Of a DNA stretch of 64,000 nucleotides, positions 57,962-64,000 are shown piece by piece. A program made the translations under genes and the position numbers. Within the stretch, counting starts at the first letter, position 1; each line of letters begins with the position of its first letter. Source of the DNA: Siphonodentalium dalli (lineage: Eukaryota > Mollusca > Scaphopoda > Gadilida > Siphonodentaliidae). The notes beneath the pieces are model-generated. The model was not told where the DNA came from. It was given only the letters and a program-made list of their open reading frames with translations, and made no database searches. The stretch lies in assembly GCA_032622095.1 (NCBI GenBank), contig CP136062.1, positions 156,546,875-156,610,874 on the forward strand, in the 5' to 3' direction.

Positions 57962-60717
57962 ATGTCTCGTCAAAATTATAAAATTAATGCTGAGGATCGT
58001 GACATATACTCCTGTCGTTCTTTCAGCTTCACATCAAAAGGACTGATCAATAAGGGGGATTCGATGCAATCTCTGAGTGACGTAAGCCTAACATCAAGTA
58101 GTGGCGAATCGAGCGAGAGTTCTTCCCGTACTTCTAGCTGTTCTGACTACTTTTACGCAGACGAATCGGTGCTAGGCCAAGAATGCTGCCGTATAGCTGT
58201 CGTAGGTTCACATGGCGTTGGGAAGACGGCCCTGATACGACAATTTATGACGTCAGAATACGTTGGTGATGTCGACGATGTGGAAGGTTGGTACCGTTAA
58301 TTTATTTTATTGTTTAAAGATTCGAATGGGCACCTAACTAGTACCTAAGGTAATTTCCAGATAATATCAATATCAAATATAACCAGAACGCGCCACATGG
58401 CTTTTTGTCTCTGGAAGTTACATAATTATAATACATAAGACATGACTTTGTTCAGGAAATTGAACGGCAACGATCTCCAGTACCGGGGCTGTATACAAAT
58501 CATATATTCCTTTCTTCAAATCGTCCATTGATGAACTCGCGACTACAAAACAAGGTAAACTGTTCATGTTAGAAATTACACGTGAAAAACATATTTACGG
58601 ATATCCTTTTTTAAGTATGTCCCTTGTAATTTGAGTTCATGTCCTCGGTTCCGTTTGTAATCAGCGAATACAAAATAATAACACCGGTCCGTGTTATACA
58701 AACCGTTCTGATATATAGAAACCTCGATAAAATCGCCCTTAAATCGTCTATTATTCATATATTTGAGTTTTACGATGCGTAAACCAGACATAAGAATAAA
58801 CGCGATGTGTTGCATCCCAAAGGGATAATTACACTCACTTCATTTGCTGTAGTATTTTCCCCATCGATATCCAAATATTAATGCTTTTAAATAGGGTAAT
58901 TATATTGGTATGGGAATGGACGTTGCATATTAAATTTCGCTATGAAAACGCAAGACGTCGCGGCAACGTCACTACAAAGTTCCCAATATTTAACAATAGT
59001 TCACATTTAATCTATGTGTGTATACAAGTGTATTACGGGTTGATAGTTTTCACTAAAATAACTATAATTATTAATCGACGTATCATAACAAAATGACAGA
59101 TTGAATGGCATTTATCGTGTCCGACCAAAAACTGTTCGCAATATACAGATATGGTAAATGGACCAATATCATAGCAATTAGTCAGGCTGCTTAACAAAAG
59201 GTAAACAAATGTACGACAGATTATAAGACATCGCTATCGCGACGAGCACTGACGGAAATCGTTATTGTATGCTGTAACCCTTGCTACACTAAAGCATCAT
59301 TGAATAGTTGTGATCCCAAATGAAATGTTCAGACAATAAGCTCAACAAACGACCATTGTCTTTGTTGAACTTATTATCTGGACGGTTCCCTCAACAAATA
59401 GGGCTCCTTCTGCTATATTATGTATCTGTCGTCTGTTTTTATCACATAACATGCCTCCAAACAAATAATAGACTATTCCAACATACCGTCGTGCGTGCAA
59501 GTGAGTTAATTGTGGTCCTAAATATTCACATAGGTTCATATTGAACTAATTTGATTATGACATAATCCCATAGAGAGCTTGTACGGTTATTATATGTCGC
59601 GTCGATGAAAAAGTGACAAAAGAATTCCAATATGGGCTTATTTATTATTGAAAGAGTCCCATGATGGACTGTTTTAAAACCCGCTTATATGTCCACATAG
59701 AGCATATATTGAGCCTATTTCGCACACAAAAACAAGCCCGTTATAAGCTTATTTTCACGAGAACAGGCTGATTATTCATATGTACACTTTTCAACTGACT
59801 ATGGAAATCCATTTAGTATAGCAAGAGTTAATGCCCCTCAACCAAAGTTAACTTAGTTAAGTATAAAATATTGGAAACGTTTACAACATAGCTGTGACAT
59901 TGACAGATAATTTTCCCGAGAATACGAAGCCGGTATATTATTACGTCATGAATTATCAACCAACATGTATCATACCTCCTTCCAAATTATGTTGACAGAA
60001 TTTGGAATCTCGAATGAGTCATTTGAGGACTTAAAATATTTGTCAAATTTTACTCTTCAGGTACCAAATCGCTTCTATAATAATAAATAATTTCAGAAAT
60101 CAAATAAATCATTACATACATTATTGTTTTGGCCATATGAGAGGAAGCTTCATTAATTTTGTGTCACAATGTTGATTTTATGATTTATTACATAGCACAG
60201 CCCCATATATTGCAATGAAGAATAAACCAGCCACATTTAGGCCAATACATTATTGCGGATCACCGCCTAACGATATATTAAGACATGTCTCCTCAGACCT
60301 TAAAATATATCTAGTAGTAATTTTAAATTCCTAGGCAAATATTTTGACAAGAACATTACAATAAAATTGAAAATGTCGACAAAAAAGCTTGGAAACACGG
60401 AAGATTTCTAACACAGTGTTTTTGGCAAAAAAAAAGCTTGGCATCACAAATTATTAACACCGATATGGAGAATAACAGTGTCGGTAAGATGATGTCATGT
60501 TTTATATTGCTTGCTACTATTTCCAGTTCCGCCTTTTCTAGCTATGCTTCTGCTGTAACAGTGCTGTTCACAATTGGTATTCTGAAATTCGATTTGTTGT
60601 TTGCATTGATTCATTCGCTATATTCCAGAAGATGATGACGATAACATCAAACAGGTGTCTGTCATGTTAAATGGAGAACAAGTATGGCAATGCTTTAACG
60701 AGGAACTAACACATCAG
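57962..60717 (+). pseudogene. Partial RGK GTPase duplicate (exons 1 and 2 only)
   Basis: Coding exons 57962-58286 and 60629-60717 duplicate exons 1 and 2, with intact start, P-loop GSHGVGKT and splice sites. Five residues differ in exon 1 (M15I, D52E, F64Y, R72G, V78I) and one in exon 2 (N137H). Every coding difference I find is amino-acid changing. Exons 3 and 4 are not present before the window ends. Homology to intron 2 stops at 63845, so the nucleotide-binding NKCD and the C-terminus are missing unless they lie beyond 64000. If they are absent, the product would be a truncated P-loop protein of about 138 residues plus read-through. It could equally be a complete second gene with an insertion in intron 2. 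Confidence 0.75.
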
Positions 60718-63700
60718 GTATGATCTAATCCATACCACGGACATTTTGCTCCTATTCACTGTCTAAAATATATTTCATGCTAGAAATTAAATATAATGAC
60801 GGCCGGTACGACTATATATATCTCGAGTTTTAAATTAAAGATGTATTCATGTTTCCAAACCACCCGTAACTGGCATGGGGCGACAAATGTGTTTACTTAA
60901 AGTACACATTTCAAAGATAACATATAGCATATAATTTTTTTATCAGTCGATGTATTCGCCTACAATTACAATACTTAAGTTAAGAAATACGTTATGATTA
61001 CATATATAATAAAGCTGAGTGTAAAATTTTCAAGAGTGGAATTGTGGTTTTAACCACGAGTCTTTTGGCGAGTTTTTAAAACCACAATTCCGCTCGTGGT
61101 GACAATGTGGTACTGATGGTCCTATATTCGAGGGGCACACTTACTCAATTTAAGATATTACGGAAGTAGTGGCACGGGTTACTGTTTATTTAGCAAGTGT
61201 CTAAACTCGAGGGAAATGTGCGGCCCAAGCAGCCCAACATATTTATTGATTTATTTTAATTGTGATTTTGCGAAATAGTGAATTGGCATATACTAATAAA
61301 TGACGCTTCCGCGTGCATCGTCTTGGTCGCTGCGGGACTTTCAACTCTTCCAAAAACCAGGATCTTTGTTTGTAATGTATGTCAGTAAGTGCCTATTCGG
61401 GGTACCAGTTACAACAACAACAATAACAACATCCAGCCTATGATTCATGGAAAAATGTTATTAAAAAGTTGATGTACATGATACAATCTAAACGCACAAA
61501 TACGAAAACAAAGTTGTTTAAATGAGAACTTTACAAGAAATATTGTTGTCGCTCTGAAACTTCGAAACTATGAAATAACTGGATACACAATTAATTATCA
61601 AACACGAGTATTTTATGTGTCACGTCTCGTTCCGAAAATATCATTATACACACCATCTGATAACGCAGTTTATTCAGGGACGGGTGTGTAAATAAGGGGC
61701 ACAGTTATTTGAAAGATGACTGAAAGTTGAACCCACAACACTTACACAATGTACGTATGCCTGGGTTGGGCACAGGCTAGAATTTCATATTTGACACATA
61801 AATCATTTTAATGTGGGCCGGTATCAAGGCTAAAAATGGTCACCACTCGGATTTCGAAAACAAATTTATTTCACGCAGATGACAAATTTTGATAAGTGAG
61901 ACCAGTATATGTAGCCACTGTTTCGCGGACATCGCTGCTACCTGATACGGGTGTGGTAAAAGTAAAATGAAACATTATTTTCAAAACTAACAAAACATGC
62001 TCTAATTATAACCAACCTTTTCTCAATACACACACCACATCCCTTTTACCCCTACTGAACATTTGAAACCAGACTGTCACCTTAATGGACGTGTCATTTC
62101 GTTTGTTTGCGATGGAGACCATATATACACATGCTATGTATGATAATATGTATAATGATCGTTGACACGCCATGTATATTTTCAACCGCAATAAGCAATA
62201 TTGGTTGCGGTTTAACGCCACGTGGATATTTTCCCCCATCATATTTTGTTTGAAAAGGTCTAAAAGGCTATTACTATAAATTATTTAAGCTCACACTTCT
62301 TGAATGAAATTTTAATGAAATTTCAGTCGTCCACTGTACCTTGCAGTGTGAATGTTAGCATTTCAGTTAAGATTAAAAGAGCATGATACCTTGAAGAAGT
62401 ACATATCATTTGAAGACACATCAATGACGACATATACACATTGATGTGGACAAAGGCGACATATGCCAATATGTACACAAGCAGAGTGGTATATATAACA
62501 TGAAATGTTCCTTCTAAGTCGGTAGATTTGCCGAAACATTGTTAGTGAGAATATTGTCAAATTGATGCGATGCCAAACACTCCTGCACGGTGATAAAATA
62601 AATTGGAGAATAATCTTTCTCACAGTATTTATAATTAACAGATAATATATCAAAACACATCATCATTATTATATATTAAATAAATGCAGTGAATATGGCG
62701 AAATAGTTTTCATTAGTTTATCGCCGATTGTTGCGTCCAAAATCGAGAAGTAAATATCTACATTTGAGCGAAGTTCAGATATTTTCTATGGAGTACTCAC
62801 TATTTGCTTGACATTTTCGGCGATGTTAGTAGAATGACACATTCACCAAATTGGCATAGCACAGGATACTAATGGTGATATTTGCTGGTCTTGCAATGAC
62901 TTGCATGTGACATTCCAGTTTCTGCAGGTGTGGGTGCAGACATAAGACAGGGTGCATATCGAATCAACTTAACAAATAATAATTGTGATGTTTAGAGAAG
63001 GGACACTCCAGTTTCAGCAGGGCCGGGTGTAAAATGATGGGAGCATCAAACCAGTGAACACTAACTATAATATGAACCCTCAACACAATGCCTGGTTAGA
63101 GCACAGGTTTATGCTTTAAGATTTGGTTGCAGCATTATTATTTTAATGGGGATATAAATAGACAGAGTGGCATAGACCCCTTGATATTATGTGACACAAA
63201 CGACATTTTCGAGCATAACTGGAAGGACGCTATTTCCTAACTCCAACATCAAAACTGTTCTAAATACTCACCATTGGGATTTTCAAAAACAAATTTGTTT
63301 TAATGCAGATGATAAATGTAGGTGGTAAAACGGCATCAGCGTCGGTGGCCACTGTTTTGCAGAAATCGGTACTACTGCGGGTGGGAGGCAACGTAGTCTG
63401 AAATAATATTTTTTCAAAACTCAAAGAAACCCGATAAAGCTCACAAATTAATAACTAACATTCTCTCAATGCACGTGGCATATCCAAGGTGCCAGAAAAC
63501 ACTGGTACACTATTTTAAGAAATTTATCCATATTGATAATTGGAAAATGTTGAGTGTCGCACCATTATCTAAATGAAAATCGTACAAGGATTTGTAGAAA
63601 TTGGCTGGAATCCTGAAAACATATTATAGTTTATTGATATTTAAAGTGACTTAAATGCGAGGGTTTATTACGCTGTGATATTTTTGTCTTTTTTGGAGAT

Positions 63701-63845
63701 AATGTTTTAGTTTTGCCACTTTCCTTCAATATCACGTTAAAATATGTCTCTTGTGCCTAAAACGACAGTAATCCGTAACCACACTAAGGGCGTCTCATTC
63801 TGTACAAGCTGGCGGTGTATGTCTTGGTCAAAAGCCATGACTAGT

Positions 63846-64000
63846 CGTCGCATGAGAACCAAAGGGTTCTATGTCCCATTGGCACGTTTTGTGGGAAATC
63901 GATGTTGAAGATTCATGATCCGATTCTTCAAACTTAAATAGCTGTAATGTTGTTGCAGTTGAGTTAAACGGTTACAATATATCACAACGTGATTCCATGT
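63846..64000. other. Sequence to the right of the second duplicate, no feature recognised
   Basis: 155 bp unrelated to the sequence that follows copy 1. It begins CGTCGCATGAGAACC. Nothing coding is visible. Confidence 0.6.

Larger units (their letters stand above)
39416..63845 (+). repeat. Large segmental duplication, copy 2
   Basis: Second copy of the block at 1-25389, colinear throughout. It contains every element described for copy 1 except the 851-bp Helitron and about 212 bp at the 5' side of element B. It also keeps three short segments of element B (near 52262-52325, 52487-52560 and 52913-52950) that copy 1 has lost. Homology may extend left of 39416 into the Helitron helicase region, but the partner sequence would lie before the window. 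After 63845 the sequence is unrelated to that after 25389 for the remaining 155 bases. Confidence 0.97.

Overview
This is nuclear DNA from a multicellular animal. The evidence is one spliced gene with GT-AG introns, a TATA box and a polyadenylation signal, inside a dense layer of decayed eukaryotic transposons (Helitron, three kinds of LINE, a tRNA-derived SINE, fold-back elements) and satellite DNA. RGK-type GTPases point to a bilaterian. The repeat mix and a CCCTAA-like satellite would suit a marine invertebrate such as a mollusc, but that is inference. There is no prokaryotic gene organisation and no CRISPR array.

Layout. The dominant structure is a large direct duplication. Positions 1-25389 (running off the left edge) reappear at 39416-63845, about 1-1.5 percent diverged where I compared them, with a few large indels. 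Each copy carries, in order: a decayed Helitron RepHel gene (minus strand); anonymous sequence; dispersed element A; a SINE; a 75-bp minisatellite; a Tx1/L1-like LINE 3' half; a LINE ORF1 (CCHC) fragment on the minus strand; dispersed element B; a CR1/L2-like reverse transcriptase fragment; several hairpins; and the promoter plus exons 1 and 2 of an RGK GTPase gene. Only the first copy has exons 3 and 4 (27475-29283), because the duplication, or at least the homology, stops inside intron 2.

Between the copies (25390-39415) lie the rest of the RGK gene, a degenerate CAT-rich microsatellite, about 3.1 kb of degenerate satellite mixing CCCTAA-like and CCGGGACGGGA-like motifs, a diverged ~321-bp tandem pair, a ~1-kb fold-back element with ~380-400-bp arms, and the helicase half of the second Helitron.

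The one credible functional gene is the 268-codon RGK GTPase (Rad/Rem/Gem/Kir-like). Its four-exon model closes in frame with consensus splice sites. The clearest mechanistic observation is a polymorphic 851-bp non-autonomous Helitron (14603-15453) in copy 1. It starts with TC, ends with CTAG after a 3' hairpin, and lies exactly between A and T. The empty site is preserved in copy 2, where a LINE reading frame runs through uninterrupted. I found no convincing undescribed multi-gene system; the novelty is in repeat structure and recent duplication. Whether the duplication is real or an uncollapsed haplotype cannot be settled from the sequence alone.
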